Origin: Cymbidium sinense | Lineage: Eukaryota; Streptophyta; Magnoliopsida; Asparagales; Orchidaceae | Length of the DNA stretch: 64,000 nucleotides | Assembly (NCBI GenBank): GCA_021442155.1 | Contig: CM038221.1 | Coordinates: 23,869,906-23,933,905, forward strand | Direction of reading: 5' to 3' | Shown: positions 36,073 through 49,045 of the stretch, piece by piece | Layout of the letters: every line of letters begins with the position of its first letter | How positions within the stretch are numbered: the stretch's first letter is position 1 | Notes under the pieces: model-generated | The model's database searches: none | What the model was told of the DNA's origin: nothing | What the model saw: only the letters and a program-made list of their open reading frames with translations | Translations under genes and position numbers: made by a program

Positions 36073-39000
36073 TATGGTGAAAAATATTTTCCATGCCTTC
36101 ATCTATCCTTTTGGGAGAGGATAAATGAAAGAAGAAATATTACACCTTGTTGGGACACCATGTAGATCCACAGATGTTCTTATTAGGGTGATCAGTTATG
36201 ACACTAAGGAAAAGTATACTATCTTGAAAGATAGAAGTCACCACTCTACAATAGACCTAATCACCTCAATAAGGACTCCTAAGGACTTTGGGTCTTTGTA
36301 TGTACTAGAGATTCTTCCCCTACTTTAGATGGAAAAGTAAAGCAGGGTTTATTTTAAATTGGGTTCATTAAGTTCCCTATTGAGGCAAGCCCCCATAATT
36401 AATTACATCCTAAGGAATGAGATTCTTTAGGAATACTCTTGATTAAGGTAAATAATCATTGTCCAAAGATTTCAGATAGGTATCAATCAATTGGTTTATT
36501 TTTAAAGATCATGTGGGATTGATCAAGAGAGGGAATTATTAAGCCAAAGAAAGATAAGTAGGGGATGCTTATGATACTATGAAGCTTAGTAAGCATCCCA
36601 AACTATCTTATAGTTGGGCTTATATTTTTGAAGTTGAAGGGAATTATTTATTTGAGTTGAATTTTTATTAGAAATCTAGAGCTTATAATTCCATGATACA
36701 AGATCGTGAAAATTTCTAAGAGGCGAAGATTTATGCTCGTAGCCCACAAAGTAACCTCAATAAATCTAGGGAGCTTTGAGGGCCAAATGACTTTAAAGGC
36801 GAAAATGGATATTTAGTTTACCTCCACAAGAGCGGATAAATCACCCGACTGTTTGGACTTACAACTACTTGGGGGTGGTTGCCAACTATATTTCTTTCTG
36901 ATATGTGTAACATGCATATGGATGAACCCTAAGCAAATCTATACATATAAATGGAAATGTTTAGCACACCTTCATGATGAATGCTATGAGGTATTGCGTA
37001 AGAAGATTTGGAATGTTTCATGTATTCATATTTTTGTTAAGTAGAAAAGAGGAATTCTTATCCATTATCCATATGCACATTTATATGTATAAGAGATATA
37101 TGAGTCCATTATTTTCTACACGGGGTGTAAGGTACAAGAACTTGAGCTTATCTAACAACCCATGTCTAGACTAATATACCACTTTTCTTAAATATATGTG
37201 CATGTACAAAAATGCATGGAAAGAGAATCATGCAAAAGGTTTATGTTTATTTGTTTGATTTTGGTTATTTAATTTATATGTACAAATGTGAAGTTCCCTC
37301 TTAAACGCTAACATAGGAATGAATAGGAATGGATTTAAGCAAGTGTTGTGTTCTTTTCAAAGGAACTATACACTTTGCAAATCCTATTCAAAACTATGTT
37401 AAAAGAGAAGAGAAGGAAAAGTCACATAATCCACATCTTTATATTATACTCACATGCAAGCTTATAAATAATTATAAGTAGTATACCTTTCATTTGTAGT
37501 GTTTGACTTATAAGTTTTAAAAGTAATTTTGAATTTAATAGAGATAATAGACATTCATATTCTTACTTTAACCAAAACATGCAATGATATAAAGGAAACA
37601 TTTCATTTTAATTTGATTTTTTCAAAAGACATGAATGTGTGATTTTCATATGACTTACACACTTAGCATGCTATGAAAGAAGTAAAGTGATGTAAGCATA
37701 TAATTTCACTCACCCTAATTAATTCCTAAAGACAATCCTATGGAATAAGATATTTAAAGTGAATCAAAGTTGATTTAAGGAAATTTTAATTTTTTTTAGT
37801 TTGATTTGAATTTAAGGAATGTGAAAAGGGTTTTAATTTTAGAACCATTAAATTAATTTTATATTTTGCTTAGGTTAAGGTGACATTAAGATCATTAATT
37901 ACCCCTTACCTATACCACTTTAATATATTTAATCAAATAATTATGAGCCAATATATGACATAAAATCACAAGGAATTTAAATTAGCAATGCACCTAAGAA
38001 AGAAAGGGGCCTAATGCATTTGGTCACAATTAATGATTAATTAAGCTAAATGGTTCAATTTAAGTACTTTCATAACCCTTCCCACATATATGGGTTAGAT
38101 ATGACTTTCTTAAGTTACTTATGTTATTGAACACCTAAGTATCTACCCAAGAAGGAAAAGATTAAGTTTAGATTGATTTGATTTTAAAATTTTGATTAAT
38201 TAAGCTATTTAATTAAGTGATTAAACTATTTAATTAATTTGCACCTTAATTAGATTTTTATTCAAATGGGATAAACTTACGAGAAAAATATTTGGGAGAG
38301 GACTCCTAATCTCATTCCCTAAGTCCATTCACCATTCAAAGGTGATTAGCAAACTTAATTAATAAATTTATCACCATTTAATAGGTTAATTAAGGATTTA
38401 ATTAATTAAGAGAATAATTAGGAGTGAATTAAGTAATTACCCCACCTAAACCATTAATAAATTCCAAGAAAATTAGGGGAGGCAGAAGTCATCCCACTAA
38501 ACATACATAAGAAGTTTGGAATTAATCAGTGAAATAATTAGGGAGTAATCAACATAATTATATTCTTAATAAAAGCCAAATTGCATGAAATTTACTATCC
38601 AAAATTAATTAAATTTAATTTTATATTATTCCCCTTTGAAATATCTTCAACATGCATTTAAGTTTGTATTTTTCTGATTTTTCTATATTTAGTTAAGTAT
38701 TTTTGAAGATTTTGTGATTAAAACTTAATTAAATCCCTAATTATATAGTTAATCCTGTCAGTGCCACATGGACTGTTGACATGACGCATGCTTTCCACAT
38801 GGTGCAATGGGATTCACTATTTAAGTAGTCACATTGGTACAGTCATGCTCACGCGCTTTCCGGACCGTCCATCAAAGATCGACAGATTAATTAAGCCCAT
38901 AGTATTAAAGGGATTAAAATGCAGATTTAATGTGGATTAATCAGGACCATCCATCCAAAACACGCGGGATTGACGGTCCATGATTAATATCTAAGCTCGC

Positions 39001-41209
39001 ATGTGGGAGAGGGCAATTGTCCATCCCTTAGGGCTTGATCCGAGCTTGATTGAGTTTGGATTGAGCTAAAATGTAACCCACGCCATCATCAAGCAAGGAG
39101 ATGAAGATCTAACAGTCAAATTCATTTGAGGTCAAACTTCTCTTCACAAATGACCAAATAATTTCTATGCTAAGCTCAGTTTTGATCCATACCTTGTTGG
39201 AGGCTATCACCGGCGCTCTCAACCATCAAGGTAGCTTCGTTTAGTGGAGACGAAGCTCTGTTGAAGATTTGAGTGCTTGAGGTTGAGTAGATCTTCCTAT
39301 TGACCAAAGTGGGCTTCAATTGTGTGCGGCTTTAGTCTAGCTCCCTTCTCCCGTGACTTGGAAGCTTGGAAGAAGCTTTGGATCAACTCGATTGGATCCT
39401 CTGAGGGTGCTTGCAAGAAGAATTTGATTGAAATTGAGTGATGGATGAGTTTGAATTTCCCTTGAGTTCCCCTATTTTTGGCTTGAAGAAATCGAGAATG
39501 GAGAAGTCAAAGTAGCTTAGGAGACCTTGGGGGAGCTTGGAATTGCTTCCTTTGAGTTCTTATGATGTAAGTGAGTGAAGTTCAAGATGAGTATATCTCC
39601 CCCTAGATGGATCGGATGGCCGATCTTGACTTTGCCATTTTGATCAAACTGATCCTATGGGGTGAGTTGGTTAGGCTCAAATGATGATTTGGCCAAGTTC
39701 AAACATTGATCATGAATTGGTTTTGATCAATGGTTTCAATCAATTTGTCCTATGATGGATTTTAGCTAGTTTAGGTTTTATTTTGGCCAAGTGTTGACTT
39801 GTTTTGACCTAATTTGAGGGATTGATCATCTCATGATGATTGTTGCTCATAATGTGAGGCTTATGTGGGCTTAGTTCAATCCAATTTGGGAAGGATTAGA
39901 ATTTGGCTCAAAAAGGGTACTTTAGGTCACTTTGGGTCAAGTGAGCCTAATTGGGTCAATTGGCTTGATCAAGGCTTGATTCAAGTTTGGTTGAACTCAC
40001 ATATGAACTTATGATTTAAATATAAATCTAGTTGCAAGTGATTTAGAGTTAAATGGATTTTGATTCATTTGACAATTTCAAGTTCAAAGGGTGAACATGA
40101 GTTTGACTTGGGTTTAATTTTTAGATTTAGTTTTGGTTTGATGATTGAAGTTTATGTTTATATTTAGATTCATGATTGAAGGATTTATTGAATCATGAAG
40201 AAAAATCAACGGTTTGGCTTGATTTGAGTTTGATTTGGCTAAGTTCAAGAATTTGACTAGAAAGGCTTAGGTTGAATTTTGGTTGAATTTGGATTTGAAT
40301 TTTGTATTTTATTTTGGTTAGATGATTGAAGTTTATGTTTATATTTGGATTCATGATTGAAGGATTGATTGAATCATGAAGAAAAATCAAGGGTTTGGCT
40401 CGATTAAGTTTGATTTGGCTAAGTTCAAGAATTTGACTTGAATGAGTTCAAGGATTTATATTGAAAGAGTTTAGGTTGGGTTTTGATTGGAATTGGATTT
40501 GGATTTGAAGCTTGAATTTGGTTTTGGGTATTTGAATTTATATTTCATTTATATTTATAAATATAAATGAGAATATAAATGGGTTATGAGAAAATTTTTT
40601 GAATTTGAATTGATTTGGATTTGGATTTGACCTAAGCCCGTAAGATTGAATAAATGGCTTAGGAAAGATTTTTGAACTTGGAATTGAGTTTTGGATTTAA
40701 TTTTGGTCATTTAAATTTATATTTATGAATATACATGAGAATATAAATGGGTTATGAGAAAATCTTTTGAGTTTTAATTTATTTGGATTTGATTTGTGCT
40801 AAGTCCATAAGATGGAATCAAAGTGAATTTGGAAAGATTTTTGAATTTGAAGTTCAATCATGGGTTTCAATCATTTGGAATTGATTCATGATTTAAGAAA
40901 ATCCATTAGAATTGATTTAAAGTTTTTTTTGGAGTTGAAGTTGATTTGAGTTTGGGATTGATTTGACTTTGGAGTTTGACTTGAAAGAAGAGAGTAAGGA
41001 TTTGGTTCAAGCTATAGGATAGACAAATTTTTCTAACACCCCTATGGTATAACCTATTCCTATAGCTAAACCTTCTAAGTCTATAGAGTTAGATTAAGTG
41101 TTCTCCAAATCACTAGAAGTGCCAAAGACTAAAAAACTCTTAATGTCTAAAAGGAGTCCTATGTCTAAGATAGAGGGGTTGAGAGCTCATTCTAAAAATG
41201 AGGTCAATA
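36073..41209 (-). repeat. 5' LTR of the minus-strand element
   Basis: Starts TATGGTGAAAAATA at 36073 and ends GAGGTCAATA at 41209. It pairs with 5495-12383 by near identity over most of its length. It is shorter because a block equal to about 6335-8003 of the other LTR is missing at about 36889, where TTGCCAACTAT joins ATTTCTTTCTG. It carries 180-bp tandem units near 40140 and 40320, and hairpin units near 40536 and 40715. Short frames (36125-36328, 36853-37044) are conserved LTR DNA, not genes. Confidence 0.87.
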
Positions 41210-41214
41210 GTGTC
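41210..41214. repeat. Right target-site duplication (GTGTC)
   Basis: Five bases immediately after the right LTR end. They match 5490-5494 (GTGGC) at four positions. What follows (TTAGGGTAGGGATGAAAG) continues the outer LTR. Confidence 0.65.
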
Positions 41215-43468
41215 TTAGGGTAGGGATGAAAGAGGGAAACCTCTTTTTTTCTCTTTACAACACTTAGTTGCTAAGTGTAGGCCATATGAAATAAAAGAAA
41301 ACACTAAGTAAAATTCTCAAATAAATTAAATCACTTAAATGAAATCAACCTCTTATGATTAAACATCCTTTCATACTTAGAAATTATAACCTTAATGCCT
41401 TGTTAGGACATACCACACAAGCCTTAATACACACACATTAGATTAAGTCACCACTTCTTGCTTTATATTATGACGGTGCATGGTGTGATGTATTATTTTA
41501 GACTGGATGTTTTCGTAGACTGGATAGTAGGCCGTTGTTAGCCTAATCATATTTTCTACAGGGGATTATGCTTAAGTGGCCACTTGAAAATAAATATAAA
41601 TTCTCTCTTTTGTAGGTTTCTTAAGTCGCTAATCATAATCCAAGCAAGGATAGGTGGGCTTGGTTACCCATGAGTAGGGTGTTAAGTCCACATTATAAAT
41701 ATAACTACTTAGGATTGTATGTGTGTTTAGCTAATACTTATTTTTCAAGTATAGTTTGATTTACTTTTCTTATTTTTAATATAATTTTACATTAGGAATT
41801 ATGATTAGTATTATGAGGGATTATGATGAGCATTGGCCAGAAGGCTTAGTCCTAGGGTTCCATGTGATGCCCCCTACCATATCAAATGAGCAAAGACATG
41901 GATGAAATGAAGAAGAGATGAAAACATGAAGATTTGAAGACCCCCCCCTATAACATTCATTTGTAAATTGTAATTATTCTTTTAAGTACTGGTTGTATAA
42001 GGGTAGAGCTCAGCTACTCATTTTTCTTTTTTTGGTTATGCGTTTATTTTCTTTTCTTTGCCGGTGTTATAAAATTATTTTTATGTTGTGTTTAGTTTGC
42101 ACAATATAAATGGCATGATTTTGTTAGTTTCTTCATTGTTTGATGGTTGAAGGTGTGGCCTGGATACGATTAGGCTCTTAGGAAAAAATAAATTTTCTAT
42201 CTAACTAACCACTCATAATTAAATTTTAATCAACTCACAATCTCATCATAAAGCCTATGCTCTAAACAAGATAATTAAAAGATTTAACAACCCCTTAGCA
42301 GTATGATTGTATGTCAAACAACATGCATATTATATTGTCTCACTCTTGCTAAAGAGAGGGTTTCCATCTTTGCATGATAAGGGAAGGCTTGATCTTTGAG
42401 GGTATCCTCTATGTTAGAAAATACATCTTTCTCACTGATTTAACCCATAATTAACTTCATTATGCATTTGGCATAAGAAATTTGATGACTTTTGTTAAAA
42501 TGAAGTATCAAAAATCAAATAAAATTTTAAACGATTTCGCATTAGACTAAGTCATTGCTCATACCACTCATGCTCTAGTCTCTTAGGGAGTAGGTTTAAG
42601 GACTTTAGTCTCTTGCTAAATTAATAATAATTCAACTATCTTGCAAATTCATAAGACTTGCCTACATAGATTTAAAGCGTAGGAGGAGTTAGCTGACAGC
42701 CACTCTATGCGGTTATAAGTCAGCAGTCGGGTGTTTTATCCTCTCTTGTGGAGATAAACCATATAACCATCTTCATTTAGACTTAGGCCATTGTTTGCAC
42801 AAAAACTCCATAGATTAGGATCCGAGGTAGCTATTTTCTTCATGCTACAAGCATAAATATTCATCTCTTAGACATTTTCATAATCTTGTGTTATTGGATT
42901 ATAAGCCCTGACAATCTAATGAAAATTCAACTTAAATAAAATAAATCTCTTCAATTTTAAAGATATAAAGCCCAACCATATCATAGATTGGAATGCTCAC
43001 TAGGCTTCCTAATATCATGAGCATCTCCTACTTTCTCCCTTTGGATTCCAAAAATAAGTCTTCTCCTTGAACTTTCCCAATTGATCTTACAAATACAACA
43101 AATCCTTTGATAGTCTAGCCTTGAAATCTTTGGAGTCCCTAATTATTTACTTTAATCGATAGTATTCTTACGAGATTTCATCTCTTAGGATGTAATTAAC
43201 TATGTGGGCTTGTCTCCATAGGGAACTTAATAAACTAGGCTTAAAATAAACCATGCTTTACTTTTTCAAGTAAAGTAGGAAAAAAATCTCTCATACATTC
43301 GAAGACCTATCATAACTTAAGAGTCCTTATTAGGTGATTAGGTCCATTATAGAGTAGTGATTTTTATCTGTCGAGATAGTGCATTATTCCTTAATGTCAT
43401 ACTAGATCGCTTCAATAAGTACCTCATAAGATCTGTGCGGTATCCCACACCCAAAAATAAACACCACA
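41215..43468 (+). repeat. Outer 3' LTR, right part (U5 side)
   Basis: In plus orientation it matches the reverse complement of 5495-7790. Shared words include ACATACCACACAAG (41405), GGGATTATGCTTA (41570), GCTTTACTTTTTCA (43256) and TCGAGATAGTGCA (43368). It ends AACACCACA at 43468, matching the CACCACA U5 end of 25313-32823. Together with 231-5494 it restores one LTR of about 7.5 kb. Since internal sequence precedes it at 1-230, it is the 3' LTR, and the bases beyond 43468 are the outer element's flank. Confidence 0.85.
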
Positions 43469-46400
43469 CTCTACAAATATATGAGTTTATTTTTTTTTTG
43501 TAAAATAAATGTATTGTAAAGTATTTTTGAGGTTGTTGGCGGTGGCGTGATGATGACCGATCGTAGTGACAGTGCTTAGGGCGGCGGCATGAAGCGGTGG
43601 CCATAACACTTTACAGTGGCTGGTGTATTTGGAATTCACCCAAATCAGGCAAATTTCAAATACACCAAAAATGATCTTTATAGTGTATTCTAAATATATT
43701 ACATTACATTGAAAATTTTACTTTGCACCATGCCAAACACAAAAAAAAAAAAAGATAAAACCCCTGCATTTACTTTACTTTACACCCAAAATTCTTCCTT
43801 CCAAACAACCCCTTATTTTTTGTGCTTTTAAATTTTATCTTTGAATCTTTATATTTATTTATATAATACCTTCATCCTTAAAACACCAAAAAAATACATT
43901 CATCTTTATTTTATCCATATTAAGTAATTTAGGTGTTTTAAATATATTTTAAAGATAAAGTATGGGAATGTCATCTTATGTGCATCATAATAGTCATAAT
44001 TGGTCAAATATGTGTGATATTTTATTATTTAGAGAAATATATTTAAAATTTTATTTCAAATTAAAATGCCTTTTCTTTTATCTAATGATTGTTTATTTGA
44101 ACTAAACTAGTTGGAATTAGTTTATATTCAAACCTTAGTCTAAATCTGATTCAAATCACATTCTATTTTGTTTAAATTAGATATGAACTTGGTTTAAACT
44201 TTAAATTAGTGGTTTGAATTTGGTTCAAACTCATAGCCATGACTTGAAACAATATTTGAAATAAAGTTCAAAATAGGTTTGTGCTTGATTCAAATTTGTT
44301 AAGGCTACATTGAGCTAGAAAATTACTCCTCACCAAATCAAATAAGTTGAAATCTTGCTCATAAATCATTCACCTTATCTATAGCCACCTTCTCTCTTCT
44401 TTAATTTCACTAATCATACAACTATCTTGCTTGAAGCTTATCTTGACCTTCCTAATATATTGCGTATGTATTTAAGATAAAATAAATGACTAATAAGTAA
44501 TATATCGATGATTAATTTGTATAATAAATGTGATGGTATGAATGCAAGCATAGAAATGTATTATTTTTAGTTTTTCATAGCCATATTTATATTCATATGG
44601 ATGTTGTAGATTATTTGTGAATGCTTGATATTCTTTGTTGATTGTAATAGCCTTTTTATTTGATGCGATAAAATGCTTGCACTCTTTAATTATTCATCGT
44701 GCACACCCAAATTCCTTGTCATTTATATTTTTAGTAGATCAAAGTTGCTTGCTAAGTTTGAATTATCACACTCACTTGTAAATCTTTCTCAAAACAATTT
44801 CTACCAAAGTAATTGGACCAATACTATAGGAGCAAGTTCTTCAATAGTGGTAGTGTATTTGATATTTTCTTGATTATATAGTAGTTACCTTTGTAGTTAT
44901 ATTACTAAGTTTAGGTTGATTTGCTTTTGCAAATGTTTCTTTCAATTTTGAGTCTTATTAGTTATTGTTTTATCTCATTTGATAAAATGATATTGATTAG
45001 GCCTAAAATTCTCTTATTGTTTGTGTTATTTGTCAAATAAATTTTTTTGTGAGTATAAAAGAGATTTTGTTATTCATTGTAGCATATCGCATATTATCAG
45101 GGCATACCACTTTTAAACTTTGGGCATTCTAGTAATTCAAACTTAGTTCAAACTTGTGATTTGAACTTGGTTTAAAACATGACTAAAATATTTTTTGAAA
45201 CATTTCTTCGAATTATATTATTTAGTACAGTCAATTTGAAGTTTGGATTACTTGGGATGTAACATAAGCAACATACCATCAAAATGATAAGCATTACATT
45301 ATTATGTATAAAAAATTAGGAAAATTCCTTTGAATTGAAGACTCATTAAAAAAATGATTATATGTAGACTATCAAAAACTAAAAGGATAACTCATTTTTA
45401 CATCAAATAGAAATATAATGTCTTGATAACGTAAATAAAAATAAAGTAAATTTATCTTGAGGATGGTCGGCACTTGGACCTATAAGTAATCCAATTAGGA
45501 TCTTTCATTTTAGATTTGTTGCAAATATATTTTATCATATCCTTTTTCTCTTTTCAAAGTTCTCTATTTACTTAATATGATTGCTAATCAACTTCACCAA
45601 TGAGATTAGCACAACAATGCTATTTATTTTATGTGAAATCACTCAAGCTATTTTTATTTTTAATCACAAATATTTTCAACATACGCATCTAACCATGCTC
45701 CTCATGTGTAAAAGTTTAAATATTAATTATAAACTAATATCTTCAATCTGAGCTATAACCAATGCATGTTTTGATGAGAGATTCATCACATCAACCCTTT
45801 TACATATATACATCTTCTCAATCAAAATAACATCATAGTTAATATTACCATTAAGGTTATATAGTTTAAATTTATTAGTGGGGTAAAAAGTTAAATCTTT
45901 GGCCTATGTATGCTTTTTATTTCTTTTAATGAAATTGCTTTATTTATTTATTCATTGTGATATAGTGCCAATAAAAAAATAAAAATTTGGTATTGTCTAC
46001 CTTAAAAATTTCAAAAAATAGTCAATAATAGAAGAATGCTATCTTGTTAGTATTGTAGTCTCTCTTTGAAATACTAGTTATAAAGTAATATCACATTCCG
46101 TGGGAGAAAGCATGAGCCCACCTCTTAAAGTCAATATTATTTTTTTAGAAGGGCAAATATAACTAAGTTCTTCATGCTTATGTTCTTTGCTCATATTTTG
46201 TCAAAATACTAAAAGAACTCAATTCTTTTATAAGCTTTATAAATTAAATAATATTTCATGTAATAATTGTTTTTTAACTTATTGTAATATGATAAGTGCA
46301 ATCTTCATGTTGTGCCTTTAAAAATACTATGAATAAGTCATTTGTATTATTGTTATGTCCATTTGAATTAAATATTGAGTTTTTTTTACAAAGTCTATTA

Positions 46401-47024
46401 ACTCCCTCAAGTTAATCATGAAATATATCTATGATTCATTATTTTATGAATCAATGATTGTAAATGCCACTCAATAGATCTAAGTGTTAGCATCTTAGCC
46501 ATTGCCTCACACAAAGTACCTCCACAACATGTATTCAAAAGAACTTCATCCATTATTTTGATCCATGACCAACTTTATGGTTCATAGTTTTATGCACGAA
46601 TTTCTAAGTATAATAAGCATACTAAATCTTTTTAACTTACTTTTTTATCTTAAATTAAATGTTTTTTATTACATATAAAGATAGCTCCCGCTATAATATC
46701 TTTACATTTAAATAAAATTGAGAAATGAAGTCTAATGTAAGTTCATTATATCAAACACAATTTAATTGGAGGTACTTTTAAGCACCAACTCATATGAGAA
46801 TAGTAGTTATTCATGTGATCTTCACCTAGGGTACATAAAAATTTTAAATAATTCACTCATTTTCTAGTTCAAGTATATCACAAAGTGTTGTAATCTCAAA
46901 TAGATGTTTTTGTAGTGAAGCATCAATGGAGCCACCATCACTATACTTTATATATCAATGGAAAATAACATTCATGAAAGTGATGGATTGATTTACCTTG
47001 CATCATCCTTATTTGGATAATAAT
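43469..47024. other. AT-rich region without recognisable genes
   Basis: No coding sequence could be supported. 43622-43666 is an imperfect hairpin with arms GGTGTATTTGGAATT and AATTTCAAATACACC. The bases around 43527 (GAGGTTGTTGG) and 43800-43812 (complement of GGGGTTGTTTGG) could be decayed ends of a small inverted-repeat element, but the match is weak. Short runs of A or T occur near 43488 and 43740. On the minus strand at 46440-46570 a short open run (CCGGTLCEAMAKM) faintly resembles a Gag segment, with stops on both sides. Confidence 0.5.
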
Positions 47025-48300
47025 CCATGTGAAATCCAAAAATTCACCACTAACCTCTTGCAAATGAAGTGAGTTTGATTTAAGTGTCAGTGTAATTTTC
47101 AGAAGGCAGATGGAATAGTAGATAAGATACTACCCAAAGATTTTGCTCTCATTTTGTGAGGACTTTAAATCTAGTTTCAAGTTTTATAGGAGCAAGCACC
47201 TGTAGTTAATTACCCTCCCAATGCTGAGAGAGAACTTTCGATTAAGGCTAGTCGTTATATCGCTAAATACATAGTGTATAGTAGCAGCATGTGGAGTTTA
47301 AAATTTGGGGTTTAAAATTTATGAAATTCACCATTATTTAACTTAAAGCATATGATTGGTGGAATGATGGCGTGCCGATCTAGATCTCATGGTTTCATCA
47401 TCATGGGCCTTAGTTAGAAGAGGTAGTTGACTCAACTTGAACAAAGGATCTTTATCAGCAACCCATGGGTTACATCGTCCAAAAAATCCTCATAGACTTA
47501 GGGTGGTGTTTGTCTAAGGAGATAGGCTTAAGTCTACCTTAGCTGACAAAAAGGGTTTGTGCCTATCAAATATACCCTATGATTCATAACTCAAAGGGTT
47601 GAGCCATTGGGGAACATACGGGCTACAGTCGTGACTGTAATATAATGGTGTCATTTGATGACAACCACCCGATTAGAGAACTCTGGTTGAAACAACATCA
47701 TATATGGAGCCTACTGGCCAAACCACCTGGGCAGAGGATACAGGCCACGTCCTTACTGACATGAAATTATCTAAGTTTGAATATAGTGATTTATTTGACT
47801 TAATATTATCTCCTTTGTGAGCTAGAGTTTTCTTAATCTGTCATCCCCAATAAATGATAGTGGATGAGTGGATGAATTATATGCTTTAAGCATTTAAATA
47901 ATGAATTTCATTTAGTTCAAATATTTACTTAGTTGAAATTTAGTTTTAAGATGAATTAGTTTAGAGCTCAAGCATCTTTTGATGATTATATCCCCTCCGA
48001 TTGAGATTTTTAATCAACACGACTATCATCGGGGTAGACCTTATCAACTCTACTTATTTACTAGTAGAGAATCGAGTCTATGACTTATGTGTAATTTAAA
48101 TTCTTTAGAAAATTGATATCATAACATACCTTATCAACTCCATTGTAAATATAGAGGATTGGGTCTGATGATCTAATATAATTTAAGTTTATTCAGAAGT
48201 TGATCATTTAGTTGACCCTGCCAACTATATTTCAAACATAGAGTATTAGGCCTACTATGATCATATTCCATGGAGCTGAATATTTATATATTTAAATGAC
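47025..48300 (-). repeat. LTR-like direct repeat, copy 1
   Basis: This segment matches 49046-50200 in the same order. Shared words include AAAATTC(A/G)CCAC, GAGAGA(A/G)CACTTTCGATTAAG-like, GATCTAGATC, ACCCATGGGTTAC, GGGGTGGTGTTTGTCTAAGG-like, GGAACATACGG and AGAGGA(T/C)AC. The 47200-47290 part also resembles the U5 side of the large LTRs (compare 5800-5870), so it is probably a related, older LTR in minus orientation. The 48120-48260 part repeats a CTTATCAACTC...TAGAGGATTGGG unit. Confidence 0.6.
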
Positions 48301-49045
48301 TTGAATTAGGATATGGAGAAATTCATTAGCTTGCATGCATATAGTCATAAATGATTGAATTAATTTCATCATTTCTTTCTTTCAAGCGATCCTCGGACTA
48401 AGTTTAAGCGCTTAGTATAAGTGTAGGGCCCATGTATTTAGTAATTTAGGTGATTTTATTTCTAAATTATTAGATTAATTTCATACTTATTTAATCTCGT
48501 CAACTTTATGCAGCCTTTTTAGACATTAAAATTTGTACTTTAAATCTCTATGTTCGAGCACATGCAGGTGTTGATAACTAAGATAATTTCAACTAATGAA
48601 TGAAATCATTGATTTTGAAATTCATAATTAGAATAAAATTTCTAATTATTAGATTGAATGAAGCTCCTTCATTCATGCAAAATTTAATTTAGCATCACCT
48701 TCTGTCTACTTGTATGAAGAATTGCAGATCCAGTGGCAATGCTTATTGAATTTTCCAATTCTTAGATATTATTTGGTCTGTAGTCTTTAATGAGCTTTAG
48801 TTATACTTGCCAACAGGTTGCTCATCTTTAGTAAAAATATTTTTTGAAATTTATTTTATTTTCACTTTAACTTGAAAATAACACTCAGCTAACTCATATG
48901 TATCAATTTTAATTTTAAACACAATATCCAAATGGTTCTTTTAAAGGCTACATTCATGAGTGATCATGAGTTGCCTAATTGAATTTGTGCTTATAAGAAA
49001 GCTACCAAATTTTATACTCCTCAATTTATAAATGGACCATTAGAT
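48301..49045. other. Spacer between the two LTR-like repeats
   Basis: AT-rich, about 0.75 kb. I see no coding sequence, primer site or strong repeat. It could be the interior of a small non-autonomous element bounded by the two direct repeats, or unrelated DNA. Confidence 0.4.

Larger units (their letters stand above)
5495..41209 (-). mobile_element. Minus-strand Tat/Ogre-like element, with a second relative nested inside
   Basis: The element is bounded by a 3' LTR (5495-12383) and a 5' LTR (36073-41209), flanked by a decayed 5-bp duplication, and sits in the middle of an opposite-orientation LTR of the same family. Between them lie a tandem-repeat-rich 3' UTR, pol, protease, gag, a leader and a primer site. 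These are followed by an additional LTR (25313-32823), then a second 5' coding fragment, leader and primer site. The additional LTR is visibly more diverged than the outer pair, so at least two elements are represented. The coding region is broken by many stops and frameshifts, so the element is not autonomous. Confidence 0.85.

Noticed and set aside
43527..43812. Possible small inverted-repeat transposon with GGGGTTGTTTGG-like ends
   Set aside because: Only about 11 bases match with a gap, and no convincing 8-bp target duplication could be seen; left as a remark only.
46440..46570. Minus-strand run (CCGGTLCEAMAKM...) resembling part of a Gag
   Set aside because: Too short, stops on both sides, and no neighbouring Gag motifs.
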